This document shows, piece after piece, positions 16,526 through 24,157 of a stretch of DNA of 64,000 nt (within the stretch, counting starts at the first letter, position 1; every line of letters starts with the position of its first letter). A program made the translations under genes and the position numbers. The DNA is taken from positions 372,001 through 436,000 of the forward strand of contig NZ_JBGGTX010000003.1 in NCBI RefSeq assembly GCF_041287255.1. Reading direction: 5' to 3'. Below the pieces are notes generated by a model. That model was not told where the DNA came from. It searched no databases and worked only from the letters and a program-made list of their open reading frames with translations. This DNA comes from Tamlana flava (lineage in GTDB: Bacteria > Bacteroidota > Bacteroidia > Flavobacteriales > Flavobacteriaceae).

Positions 16526-17539
16526 TCACCTTTTGACTGCACTCAGGGTAACAGCTTGTCTTGGTTTATATTTTGCTGCAATATTGGCAATGACCTTTAT
16601 ATGCTTTGGTGTAGTGCCACAGCAACCACCAATAATGTTTATTAAATTCTTTTTTAGATATTCCTCTATTTGCTCTCCCATTTCTTCAGGAGATTCATCG
16701 TACTCACCAAATGCATTTGGTAAACCGGCATTTGGATGTGCAGAAATGGCAAAATCCGTTTTGTTGGCAATAGCTTCCAAGTGCGGTTGCAATAAATTGG
16801 CACCCAAAGCACAATTAAACCCAACTGATAACAACGGAATGTGCGAAACAGAAATTAAAAAGGCTTCCGCCGTTTGCCCTGACAAGGTTCTGCCCGAGGC
16901 ATCCGTAATGGTCCCACTTAACATGATAGGAATATCAATGTTTCGCTCTTCTTTTACCTCTTCAATGGCGAACAAAGCTGCTTTGGCATTTAATGTATCG
17001 AACACGGTTTCGACCAACAAAATATCTACACCACCATCTACCAATGCCTCTACTTGTTGTTTATAAGCTATTCGTAATTCGTCAAAAGTCACTGCTCTGT
17101 AACCAGGGTCATTTACATCGGGCGACATACTTGCCGTGCGGTTTGTTGGCCCAATAGAACCGGCCACAAAACGTGGTTTGTTAGGTTCCTTTTTGGTGAA
17201 TTCATCGGCAACCTCTCTTGCCAATTTCGCCGATTGGAAATTGAGTTCATACACCAAATCTTCCATTTGATAATCGGCCATGGCTATGGTTGTTCCAGAA
17301 AATGTATTGGTCTCCACAATATCTGCACCAGCCTCAAAATATTTGGCATGAACCGCTTTAATGGCTTCCGGTTGCGTGATGGACAACAAATCGTTATTGC
17401 CCTGCAGTGGCGTTGGATAATCTTTAAAACGCTCGCCTCTAAAATCTTCTTCGGTGAATTTATATCGCTGAAGCATGGTTCCCATGGCTCCATCCAATAC
17501 CAAAATCCGGTCTTTTAAAGCTTCTTTAATATTTGCCAT
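16526..17539 (-). CDS. metH: Methionine synthase, homocysteine-binding subunit
   Basis: A 337-residue homocysteine S-methyltransferase domain, equivalent to the N-terminal domain of E. coli MetH but encoded alone. It has DGAMGTMLQ near the start, GSIGPTNRTASMSPDVNDP, and three zinc-binding cysteines: one in VGFNCALGA and two in IIGGCCGTTP near residue 310. The final nine codons (AVTLSAVKR) and the stop fall inside a degenerate copy of a dispersed repeat. It starts with ATG about 97 nt downstream of the SAM-I aptamer and is followed after 15 nt by the folate/cobalamin part. A betaine- or S-methylmethionine-type enzyme is unlikely given this neighbour. Confidence 0.93.
   Translation of the reverse strand: MANIKEALKDRILVLDGAMGTMLQRYKFTEEDFRGERFKDYPTPLQGNNDLLSITQPEAIKAVHAKYFEAGADIVETNTFSGTTIAMADYQMEDLVYELNFQSAKLAREVADEFTKKEPNKPRFVAGSIGPTNRTASMSPDVNDPGYRAVTFDELRIAYKQQVEALVDGGVDILLVETVFDTLNAKAALFAIEEVKEERNIDIPIMLSGTITDASGRTLSGQTAEAFLISVSHIPLLSVGFNCALGANLLQPHLEAIANKTDFAISAHPNAGLPNAFGEYDESPEEMGEQIEEYLKKNLINIIGGCCGTTPKHIKVIANIAAKYKPRQAVTLSAVKR
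16527..16552. repeat. Degenerate dispersed repeat at the end of metH part 1
   Basis: CACCTTTTGACTGCACTCAG followed by GGTAACA resembles the TTTCGACTGCGCTCA-type repeat also present at 29882-29907 in this window. Here it supplies the last codons and stop of the homocysteine-binding subunit. Confidence 0.5.
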
Positions 17540-17635
17540 TTTTATTTCTTTTAAAATCTTGCAGCATAAATCTGCGGTGCAGCTCTAAAAATCTGCATGT
17601 TACATATTATCAAGAAAAGTTGGGAAACACTTTTC

Positions 17636-17775
17636 GTTATCTTTCCTAAACTTTTAGCGTTTTTACTAAAAAATCCTGAAACAAGTTCAGGACTAGGTAG
17701 AATTTAGCACCTTCTTTAAAGCTAAAGGGTTGCCAAGGTTTCAACGGGTCTATTCCCTCTGCCTTTCTTGATAAC
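17636..17775 (-). promoter_or_regulatory. SAM-I (S-box) riboswitch upstream of metH
   Basis: On the minus strand, P1 is GTTATC (17775-17770) pairing with GATAAC (17641-17636). The conserved S-box core follows: AAGAAAGGCAGAGGGA, then GACCC, GAAACC, GGCAACCC, and AAGGTGCTAAATTC. P4 is a hairpin TCCTGAA/TTCAGGA at about 17674-17692. The 3' side ends in GAAAGATAAC, the usual S-box end. Directly downstream, GAAAAGT/ACTTTTC (17614-17635) forms a hairpin. Part of that hairpin (TTTCTTGATAA, plus-strand 17607-17617) is perfectly complementary over 11 nt to the 5' end of the aptamer (17764-17774), so two exclusive folds exist. Two tandem small hairpins (GCAG...CTGC, TGCAG...CTGCA; 17561-17597) precede the start codon. 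SAM binding is expected to turn metH off. Confidence 0.9.
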
Positions 17776-17822
17776 ATTTGGTACATTAATGAACATATTT
17801 GCGCTTTCGCGGAAATAAAGCA

Positions 17823-17830
17823 CAAAAGTA
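17823..17830 (-). promoter_or_regulatory. Candidate -7 promoter box for the metH operon
   Basis: On the minus strand TACTTTTG matches TAnnTTTG exactly. It is 48 nt upstream of the SAM-I aptamer, so the predicted transcript would contain the whole riboswitch. Confidence 0.6.
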
Positions 17831-17884
17831 GTGACTATATTTTTGTTTTCCTATTTAATTTGAAAACTCTCCAGTTGAGAAATT

Positions 17885-18775
17885 CTATTCAAACAAAGTT
17901 GATGATAAATACCTGTCGCCACGGTCGCAAATAATGGCCACAATTACACCTTCATCAATTTGGTTTGCTATTTGTAAGGCGCAATATACAGAGCCACCAC
18001 TACTCATACCTGCAAAAACACCTTCTTCTTTTGCAAGTCTTATTGTTGTGGCTTTGGCATCGGCTTCGGTAACTTCTATAACTTGGTCTACTTTTTTTCT
18101 GTTGAAAAACTTAGGAACATATTCTTCAGGCCACTTTCTAATGCCCGGGATTCTAGAATCATCGTCGGGTTGTGCCCCTACAATAGTTACGTCTTTATTT
18201 TGTTCTTTCAAATAGGTTGAAACGCCCATTATGGTTCCTGTGGTTCCCATGGCAGATACAAAGTGCGTTATCTTTCCTTTGGTAGCCTTCCAAATTTCTG
18301 GCCCCGTGGTTTTGTAATGGGCTTTCCAGTTATCGTCGTTTTCAAATTGGTTCAACAATGTATAGCCTTTTTCATCACGAAGCTTAAATGCCAAATCGCG
18401 AGAGCCTTCAATACCAACATTAGCTGGTGTTAAAATAACCTCAGCGCCATAAGCACGCATTGTTTTTACGCGTTCTTCGGTGGAATTCTCCGGCATAATC
18501 AATACCATATTCAAGCCTAAAAGTTTAGATATAAAAGCCAACGCTATACCCGTATTTCCACTGGTTGCTTCCACCAATGTACCACCTTTCTTAATATCAC
18601 CTCGTTTCAGGGCTTCATAAATCATATTAAAAGCTGGGCGGTCTTTTACGCTCCCACCAGGATTATTGCCTTCTAATTTTAAAAACAACCTTACCCCTCT
18701 TTTATTTATAAGATGCGTTGCTTCAACTAATGGCGTATTGCCTATTTGTCCAAGGATGCTATTTTCGAATTCCAT
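17885..18775 (-). CDS. cysM: Cysteine synthase (O-acetylserine sulfhydrylase)
   Basis: A PLP enzyme of 296 residues that makes L-cysteine from O-acetylserine and sulfide. The PLP lysine is Lys44 in GGSVKDRPA, the phosphate/substrate loop is TSGNTG at 71-76, and the C-terminal MSSGGS motif is present. The length and the absence of a CBS domain favour the short CysM/CysK-type enzyme. The two isozymes are hard to separate by eye, though the short length and motifs lean towards CysM. It overlaps the upstream cysE by 17 nt, so the two steps from serine to cysteine are translationally coupled. It ends 110 nt before the metH riboswitch region begins. Confidence 0.92.
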   Translation of the reverse strand: MEFENSILGQIGNTPLVEATHLINKRGVRLFLKLEGNNPGGSVKDRPAFNMIYEALKRGDIKKGGTLVEATSGNTGIALAFISKLLGLNMVLIMPENSTEERVKTMRAYGAEVILTPANVGIEGSRDLAFKLRDEKGYTLLNQFENDDNWKAHYKTTGPEIWKATKGKITHFVSAMGTTGTIMGVSTYLKEQNKDVTIVGAQPDDDSRIPGIRKWPEEYVPKFFNRKKVDQVIEVTEADAKATTIRLAKEEGVFAGMSSGGSVYCALQIANQIDEGVIVAIICDRGDRYLSSTLFE

Positions 18776-19502
18776 TCTTTTTGGGTCTGATTTTTATTTC
18801 GGTTTGATAGGTTACCAATGAATTTTCAGGAACAGATTGCGTTATCCAAACGTTCGCACCAATTACACTGTTTGCACCAATGGAAATATCACCTCCTAAA
18901 ATTGTTGCATTGGCGTAAATGCATACATTATCCTCAATAGTTGGGTGGCGTTTGGTTGACGCCAAGCTTTTTGCCACTGAAATACCTCCCAAGGTAACCC
19001 CTTGATAAATTTTTACGTTTTCTCCAATGATTGAGGTTTCCCCAATTACAATACCCGTGCCGTGGTCAATGTAAAACGAGTCACCAATGGTTGCTCCCGG
19101 GTGAATATCAATTCCTGTAATTCCGTGAATATATTCACTCATCATCCTTGGTAAAATATAGACTCCCAATAGATGAAGCGCATGGCTCAACCTGTAAATT
19201 GAAATGGCATAAAACCCTGGATAAGCCAAATAAATTTCTTCTAAACTATGCGAAGCTGGGTCATTTTTTTCAAAAGCTATGGCATCTAAATCCAATTTCT
19301 TCCTAATATTGGGTAAATCGGCTTTAAATTGCTTCCAAATGCTTTCACTATTTTCTATTTGAAGTTTTGAAAGTATCTGGTAAAAGGTATTTTCTAAATA
19401 TTCTTCTTGTTCTAATTCCTGTTGGCAATCGAACAAGGAATAAAACAACCGTTTAGTAAATGTCTTAACGGTATCCTTTAAACAAACATTATAACTTTTC
19501 AT
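18759..19502 (-). CDS. cysE: Serine O-acetyltransferase
   Basis: CysE acetylates L-serine with acetyl-CoA, giving O-acetylserine for cysM. The 247-residue protein has an N-terminal helical region and a C-terminal left-handed beta-helix of hexapeptide repeats (IDIHPGATIGDSFYIDHGTG, IIGENVKIYQGVTLGG, ATILGGDISIGANSVIGANVWI). The catalytic Asp-His pair is visible in IDHGTG and IHPGA. It lies in a two-gene unit with cysM. An imperfect -7 box (TACTTTTA) and an 11-mer resembling the cys-operon operator lie upstream. Cysteine feedback at the active site is known for the family. Confidence 0.94.
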   Translation of the reverse strand: MKSYNVCLKDTVKTFTKRLFYSLFDCQQELEQEEYLENTFYQILSKLQIENSESIWKQFKADLPNIRKKLDLDAIAFEKNDPASHSLEEIYLAYPGFYAISIYRLSHALHLLGVYILPRMMSEYIHGITGIDIHPGATIGDSFYIDHGTGIVIGETSIIGENVKIYQGVTLGGISVAKSLASTKRHPTIEDNVCIYANATILGGDISIGANSVIGANVWITQSVPENSLVTYQTEIKIRPKKNGIRK

Positions 19503-19529
19503 GTCCTAATGACTAAAATTTTGATTTCA

Positions 19530-19553
19530 TAAAAGTAAAATTTATCCGTTTAA
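19530..19553 (-). promoter_or_regulatory. cysE promoter with operator-like 11-mer
   Basis: On the minus strand, TACTTTTA (19537-19530) is one mismatch from TAnnTTTG. Just upstream, TTAAACGGATA (19553-19543) matches 10 of 11 bases of TTAAACTGATA in the palindromic operator of the cysH operon (27308-27318). A shared Rrf2-type regulator is possible but not shown. Confidence 0.4.
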
Positions 19554-19575
19554 ATCCTACTTATTTAAACATTAA

Positions 19576-19609
19576 ATCCTGTAAGGTTTCCTAAGAAATC
19601 CTACAGGAT
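19576..19609 (-). terminator. Stem-loop between the ferredoxin reductase gene and cysE
   Basis: ATCCTGTA and TACAGGAT pair (8 bp), with a further imperfect inner stem that gives about 15 positions in all. The following T-tract on the minus strand is short and interrupted, so termination after the sulfate-assimilation operon is likely but may be inefficient. Confidence 0.6.
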
Positions 19610-19631
19610 CGATTATATATAAAAGCTAAGT

Positions 19632-20684
19632 TTAGTTAATAGCCTGTACAACCGCTTTAGGGGCTTCTTTTCTTGACCCATCAAAACCATCAATACCACT
19701 AACTGTTGTATATTTTAACACATACTTTTTACCTGGGTTAATGATTCTGTAGGCTGCTTGGCACATTAAAGTGGCCTCGTGGAATCCACAAAGAATCAGT
19801 TTTAGTTTTTCAGGATATGTATTTACATCGCCAATGGCAAAAATACCAGGTATATTGGTTTGATAGTTTAATGAGTTATCCACTTTAATGGCGTTTTTCT
19901 CAATTTCCAGTCCCCAATTGGCAATAGGTCCTAACTTTGGAGACAACCCAAATAACGGAATAAAGTGGTCTGTTTCAACTCTAGCAGCTTCGCCGTCCCT
20001 AACATAGGTTACAGCTTCCAATTTACCTTCACCATGTAGTTCGGTTACCTCAGCAGGCGTAATTAAATTGATTTTGCCTTCTTGGGTCAAGTCCCTTACT
20101 TTCTCTACAGAATCCAGAGCACCTCTAAATTCATTCCTTCTGTGTATCAACGTAACTTCGGAAGCGACATCAGCCAAAAAGATACTCCAATCCAATGCAG
20201 AGTCACCACCTCCAGAAATAACGACACGCTTGTTTCTGTAAAATTCTGGATCTTTAATAATGTATTCCACACCATTATCTTCAAAATCTTGAATTCCGTC
20301 AATCCCCGGTTTTCTTGGTTCAAAGGAGCCCAATCCACCTGCAATAGCAACTACTGGCGCATGATGTTTTGTGCCTTTGTTGGTAGTAACAATAAAAGAA
20401 CCATCGTCCTGTTTTTCAATAGTTTCGGCACGTTCACCCAACGTAAAACCAGGCTCGAACTGTTTGCCCTGCTCCAACAAGTTTCTGGTTAAATCTCCTG
20501 CCAATATTTCTGGAAATCCAGGAATATCATAAATTGGTTTTTTAGGATAAATCTCGGAACATTGCCCCCCAGGTTGTGGCAGTGCATCAATTAAATGACA
20601 CTTTAGTTTTAACAAACCCGCCTCGAAAACTGCAAATAATCCTGTCGGTCCTGCTCCTATTATTAATATATCTGTTTTAATCAT
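19632..20684 (-). CDS. Thioredoxin-reductase-like ferredoxin-NADP reductase
   Basis: A 350-residue FAD/NAD(P) oxidoreductase with the FAD motif IIGAGPTGLFAVFEAG at the N-terminus, an NADPH motif VISGGGDSALDW in the middle, and the FAD-closing segment AIGDVNTYP near the end. It lacks the CxxC redox motif of thioredoxin reductase, as expected for the YumC-type ferredoxin-NADP reductases. As the last gene of the sulfate-assimilation operon, it plausibly supplies electrons through ferredoxin to the sulfite reductase; that link is inferred. I chose the ATG at 20684, which gives the canonical MIKTDILIIG. A TTG 21 nt upstream is less likely. It overlaps the preceding gene by 8 nt. Confidence 0.9.
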   Translation of the reverse strand: MIKTDILIIGAGPTGLFAVFEAGLLKLKCHLIDALPQPGGQCSEIYPKKPIYDIPGFPEILAGDLTRNLLEQGKQFEPGFTLGERAETIEKQDDGSFIVTTNKGTKHHAPVVAIAGGLGSFEPRKPGIDGIQDFEDNGVEYIIKDPEFYRNKRVVISGGGDSALDWSIFLADVASEVTLIHRRNEFRGALDSVEKVRDLTQEGKINLITPAEVTELHGEGKLEAVTYVRDGEAARVETDHFIPLFGLSPKLGPIANWGLEIEKNAIKVDNSLNYQTNIPGIFAIGDVNTYPEKLKLILCGFHEATLMCQAAYRIINPGKKYVLKYTTVSGIDGFDGSRKEAPKAVVQAIN

Positions 20685-21270
20685 TTTTAAGATTCTTTTT
20701 CTCAATTAATCCTTTGGTGAATTCGTTCAGTGTTTCCACTTTTTCCTCGAAATCTCCTTTTATTATTTTTCTATATTCATTTAAATTTTTTACTAAATCG
20801 TCGACATTTTCAGGAATTACATCCTCAAAAAACTGGCGTAAACGTTTAGCCGTTGTTGGCGATTTTCCATTGGTTGAAATAGCCACTTTTACGTTGCCTT
20901 TGGTTACGATACCACCCATATAAAAATCGCAATATGGTGGATTATCGGCCACATTAACCAAAATGCTCTTTTTTCGGCAATGCCTGTGAACCTTGATATT
21001 AACCTCTGGAATATCGGTCGTTGCAACAACAATATGCTTTCCTTTTAAGTACTTTTTTTTGTACTTCTTTTTTATCAGCTTGACATTTCCTTGTTTAGCC
21101 AACGACACTGTACCTTCCCGAAACATAGGAGCTACCATGGTTACGTGCGCATCTGGACTTGACTTTAAAAGGAATGTCAATTTTTCCTCAGCCACATTGC
21201 CGCCACCAACTATAAGAAAGTTTAAGTTTCTAACTTTTAAAAAAATGGGATATAAATTATTACGTTCCAT
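20677..21270 (-). CDS. Precorrin-2 dehydrogenase / sirohydrochlorin ferrochelatase
   Basis: A Met8p/CysG-N-type protein of 197 residues that oxidises precorrin-2 to sirohydrochlorin and can insert iron to form siroheme. It has an NAD-binding motif, IVGGGNVAEEK (about residues 20-30), and the conserved VNVADNPPYCDFYMGG segment containing the catalytic Asp. The STNGKSPTTAKRLRQ stretch that follows is typical of the dimerisation part. It lies 3 nt after the gene for uroporphyrinogen-III methyltransferase, so the two siroheme steps fused in E. coli CysG are separate proteins here. The product, siroheme, is the cofactor of the sulfite reductase encoded next door. Confidence 0.92.
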   Translation of the reverse strand: MERNNLYPIFLKVRNLNFLIVGGGNVAEEKLTFLLKSSPDAHVTMVAPMFREGTVSLAKQGNVKLIKKKYKKKYLKGKHIVVATTDIPEVNIKVHRHCRKKSILVNVADNPPYCDFYMGGIVTKGNVKVAISTNGKSPTTAKRLRQFFEDVIPENVDDLVKNLNEYRKIIKGDFEEKVETLNEFTKGLIEKKNLKND

Positions 21271-21273
21271 AAT

Positions 21274-22035
21274 TTACTCCTTGGTCACTTCAGCACAAAT
21301 GGAACTTAATACAGCTCTCTCCTTAACCACATCGCCAATAACGATGATTGCTGGCGATGACAGCTGTTTTTCAACCACAATGTTTTGAATTGTGCTAATG
21401 GTACCAATACCAACATTTTCATCGTTTCTGGTTCCATTTTGGATGATTGCAATTGGTTTATCTTGTTTGTTTTCTTCGGAAAAAATCCTAACAATATCAT
21501 CCAATTTATGCATGCCCATTAAAATGACAATCGTTGCAGTTGATTTTGCCGCCAAAGCAATATCATTGGACAGTTGATGTGCTTTGGTAGTTGCCGTAAC
21601 CACCCAAAAGCTCTCGGAAATACCTCGTTTAGTCAACGGAATACCTTGGTATGCTGGCACTGCCACAGATGATGATATACCAGGAACCACAAATGTTTCC
21701 AGACCAAATGGCCGTACATAATCAATTTCCTCGGCGCCTCGTCCAAAAATAAATGGGTCACCACCTTTTAATCGAACAACGTGTCCTTTTTCCTTGGCTT
21801 TGGAAACAATCAATTCATTAATTTGCTCTTGCTGAAATGCATAGCACCCCTTGCGCTTCCCAACAAAAATAAGCTCAGCGTCTTCTGAAGCATATTTTAA
21901 GAGAGATTCGTTTATAAGTGCATCGTACAGGATAACATCTGCCGAGTCAATAGCCTTAATCGCCTTAAGGGTTATTAAATCTTCATCACCTGGACCAGCG
22001 CCTACAACGGTTAATTTTGGGGTTTTAATACTCAT
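21274..22035 (-). CDS. cobA: Uroporphyrinogen-III C-methyltransferase
   Basis: This SAM-dependent enzyme methylates uroporphyrinogen III at C2 and C7 to give precorrin-2. The 253-residue protein has the family landmarks VGAGPGDEDLITLKA (about 11-25), VVRLKGGDPFIFGRGAEE, VPGISS and the TRNDENVG region. It corresponds to the C-terminal half of CysG (SUMT). It is 10 nt downstream of the sulfite reductase gene. Its role is supply of siroheme, and it consumes SAM, so it ties sulfur assimilation to the SAM pool. A cobalamin-pathway role cannot be excluded, since precorrin-2 is a branch point. Confidence 0.94.
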   Translation of the reverse strand: MSIKTPKLTVVGAGPGDEDLITLKAIKAIDSADVILYDALINESLLKYASEDAELIFVGKRKGCYAFQQEQINELIVSKAKEKGHVVRLKGGDPFIFGRGAEEIDYVRPFGLETFVVPGISSSVAVPAYQGIPLTKRGISESFWVVTATTKAHQLSNDIALAAKSTATIVILMGMHKLDDIVRIFSEENKQDKPIAIIQNGTRNDENVGIGTISTIQNIVVEKQLSSPAIIVIGDVVKERAVLSSICAEVTKE

Positions 22036-22045
22036 ACATTATTAA

Positions 22046-24148
22046 TTAAACAGCTTGTCTTTTTACAGTTTGGGCTTCTCTATACGCCTTAACTTCTTCT
22101 AAAAACTGGTTTGCTGCTTTTATATATTTTGTTGCAAAATCTTCCGTAGGTGCAAATTTATTAATTTGATATATCAATTCAGAAAAAGAACTCCCTAAAT
22201 CAATCTTACCGGACTTCACAAACAGCTCATCAAACTGGCTAATAATTCCCGCATGCGTGTTTGTTGATTTGTTTTCGGCCAACAATAGCGCTTTCGCGGA
22301 ATTTACTAAAGAGCTGTACGCATGGTAAATAGCACTTGAATATACTTTATTTTCTAGTGATTCTTTAGCATTTTCAATTTTTTCTTCACTTTCAAAAAAT
22401 AGTGTCGCAATCAAATCTATAACTACACCAGCACATTCGCCAATACCAATTTCCTTTACATATTCTTCTTTAGCACCCCAATCGATAAAATCATCTTGGG
22501 TTAAATTGGTAACATCTTGAAGGTCATTCAGCAAATCGTAGAAATAGCGTTCCCCTGTCACCTTGTAATATTCGATAAATGATTTTCCGCTCGCATTTGC
22601 TTCAAAATCATTTAAAATTCTTCGTAAAGCTTCTGGTCCACGCTTACTTGGCACTTTCACAACTTTATCGGCAAACTGGCCGTTACCGTTCTTTAGGTTA
22701 CCTCCACCTAGCAATACTTGCAGAGCAGGAGCAACTAATTTGTCTGGTGTTCGAACGGACATGCCTTGAAAACCAATATTGGCCATGTTATGTTGGCCGC
22801 AGGCATTCATACAGCCACTGATTTTTATCACCACATCGTCGTTCTTTAAATATTGTGGGTATTCAGCTTTAATAACGCGTTCCAACTCATCTGCAATACC
22901 TGTACTACTGGCGATACCCAAATTACAGGTATCTGTACCTGGACATGCTGTAATATCAACGGCTTTGTTATAACCAGCTTCAACAAAACCTAATTTTTTC
23001 AATTCGGTGTAGAAAAATGGCACCAATTCCTCCTTAACAAAAGGAATGACAATATTTTGACGCAGAGACAAACGTATCTCTCCAGCGGCATATTTCTCAA
23101 CCAAATCGGCCAACAACCTAGCTTTATCTGTATAAAAATCTCCTAAAAGCACTTTTATACCTATAGCTACATAACCTTCCTGTTTTTGGGGAATCAAATT
23201 GGTTGACTTCCAAGTTTCAAAGGCCTTTACGTCTTTAATTTTAACTGAAGGAATGCTTTTAAGGTTTATTGGTTTAGAGGCCTCATATGAATCTGCATCA
23301 ATAGCTACAGACTTAAACTCAACAGCATGCTGTTCAGCGGTGACTAACTCTTTAAAAGCCTCTAAACCAATATCCTTAATCAAGAATTTCATACGTGCTT
23401 TGGCGCGACTTTTACGTTCGCCATGACGATCAAAAATCCTCAAAACACCTTCCATTATTGGGATGATTTTATCAGTTTCAATAAAATCATAAAGCACATC
23501 GGCATGTCGTGGTTGGGAACCCAAACCACCGCCAATCATTACTTTAAATCCGCGTACACCATCTTTAATTTTGGCTATAAAACCAAGGTCGTGCATGTAT
23601 GACAACCCAGTATCTTCATCCGAAGACGAAAAAGACACCTTAAACTTTCGTCCCATTTCTTGACAAATAGGATTTCTTAGAAAAAACTTGTAAAGTGCAT
23701 CAGCGTATGGAGATACATCAAAGGGTTCGTTAACATCGATACCAGCCGTCTCACTTGCCGTTACGTTTCTAACCGTGTTACCACAAGCTTCTCGCAAGGT
23801 TACATCATCACGCTCCAATTCTGCCCACAATTCTGGGGTTCTGTTTAATTCCACATAGTGGATTTGGATATCTTGACGTGTTGTGATGTGCAAACGTCCA
23901 CGGGAATATTCATCCGAAACATCAGAAATTCTTCGTAATTGATTGCTCTTTACTTTTCCGTACGGCAATTTTATACGAATCATTTGTACGCCTTCTTGAC
24001 GCTGACCGTAAACCCCGCGCGCTAAACGTAGACTCCTGAATTTTTCTTCATCTATACTGCCGTTGTTGAAAAGCTCAATTTTTTTAGCTAATTCAATGAT
24101 GTCCCTTTCAACAACTGGATTTTCTATTTCTGTTCTAAAACTCTGCAT
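22046..24148 (-). CDS. Ferredoxin-type sulfite reductase fused to a HEPN-like domain
   Basis: Residues about 1-560 form a siroheme [4Fe-4S] nitrite/sulfite reductase with two repeated half-domains. The cluster ligands are seen as CPGTDTC near residues 398-404 and CMNAC near 444-449. The substrate-site Arg/Lys patterns are in MIRIKLPYGKV and RLHITTRQDIQIH. Residues about 565-695 form an all-helical tail with KVYSSAIYHAYSSLVNSAKA and STNTHAGIISQF, the pattern of HEPN domains. At 700 residues it is about 130 longer than stand-alone enzymes. Its place between cysN and the siroheme genes supports sulfite as substrate rather than nitrite. The function of the tail is unknown. Confidence 0.92.
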   Translation of the reverse strand: MQSFRTEIENPVVERDIIELAKKIELFNNGSIDEEKFRSLRLARGVYGQRQEGVQMIRIKLPYGKVKSNQLRRISDVSDEYSRGRLHITTRQDIQIHYVELNRTPELWAELERDDVTLREACGNTVRNVTASETAGIDVNEPFDVSPYADALYKFFLRNPICQEMGRKFKVSFSSSDEDTGLSYMHDLGFIAKIKDGVRGFKVMIGGGLGSQPRHADVLYDFIETDKIIPIMEGVLRIFDRHGERKSRAKARMKFLIKDIGLEAFKELVTAEQHAVEFKSVAIDADSYEASKPINLKSIPSVKIKDVKAFETWKSTNLIPQKQEGYVAIGIKVLLGDFYTDKARLLADLVEKYAAGEIRLSLRQNIVIPFVKEELVPFFYTELKKLGFVEAGYNKAVDITACPGTDTCNLGIASSTGIADELERVIKAEYPQYLKNDDVVIKISGCMNACGQHNMANIGFQGMSVRTPDKLVAPALQVLLGGGNLKNGNGQFADKVVKVPSKRGPEALRRILNDFEANASGKSFIEYYKVTGERYFYDLLNDLQDVTNLTQDDFIDWGAKEEYVKEIGIGECAGVVIDLIATLFFESEEKIENAKESLENKVYSSAIYHAYSSLVNSAKALLLAENKSTNTHAGIISQFDELFVKSGKIDLGSSFSELIYQINKFAPTEDFATKYIKAANQFLEEVKAYREAQTVKRQAV

Positions 24149-24157
24149 TTTCTTTTT

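Noticed and set aside
17551..17598. A 15-codon ATG mini-ORF between the metH riboswitch and metH
   Set aside because: It has no methionine beyond the start and no stalling pattern. It coincides with two small hairpins, so an RNA-structure role explains the sequence better.
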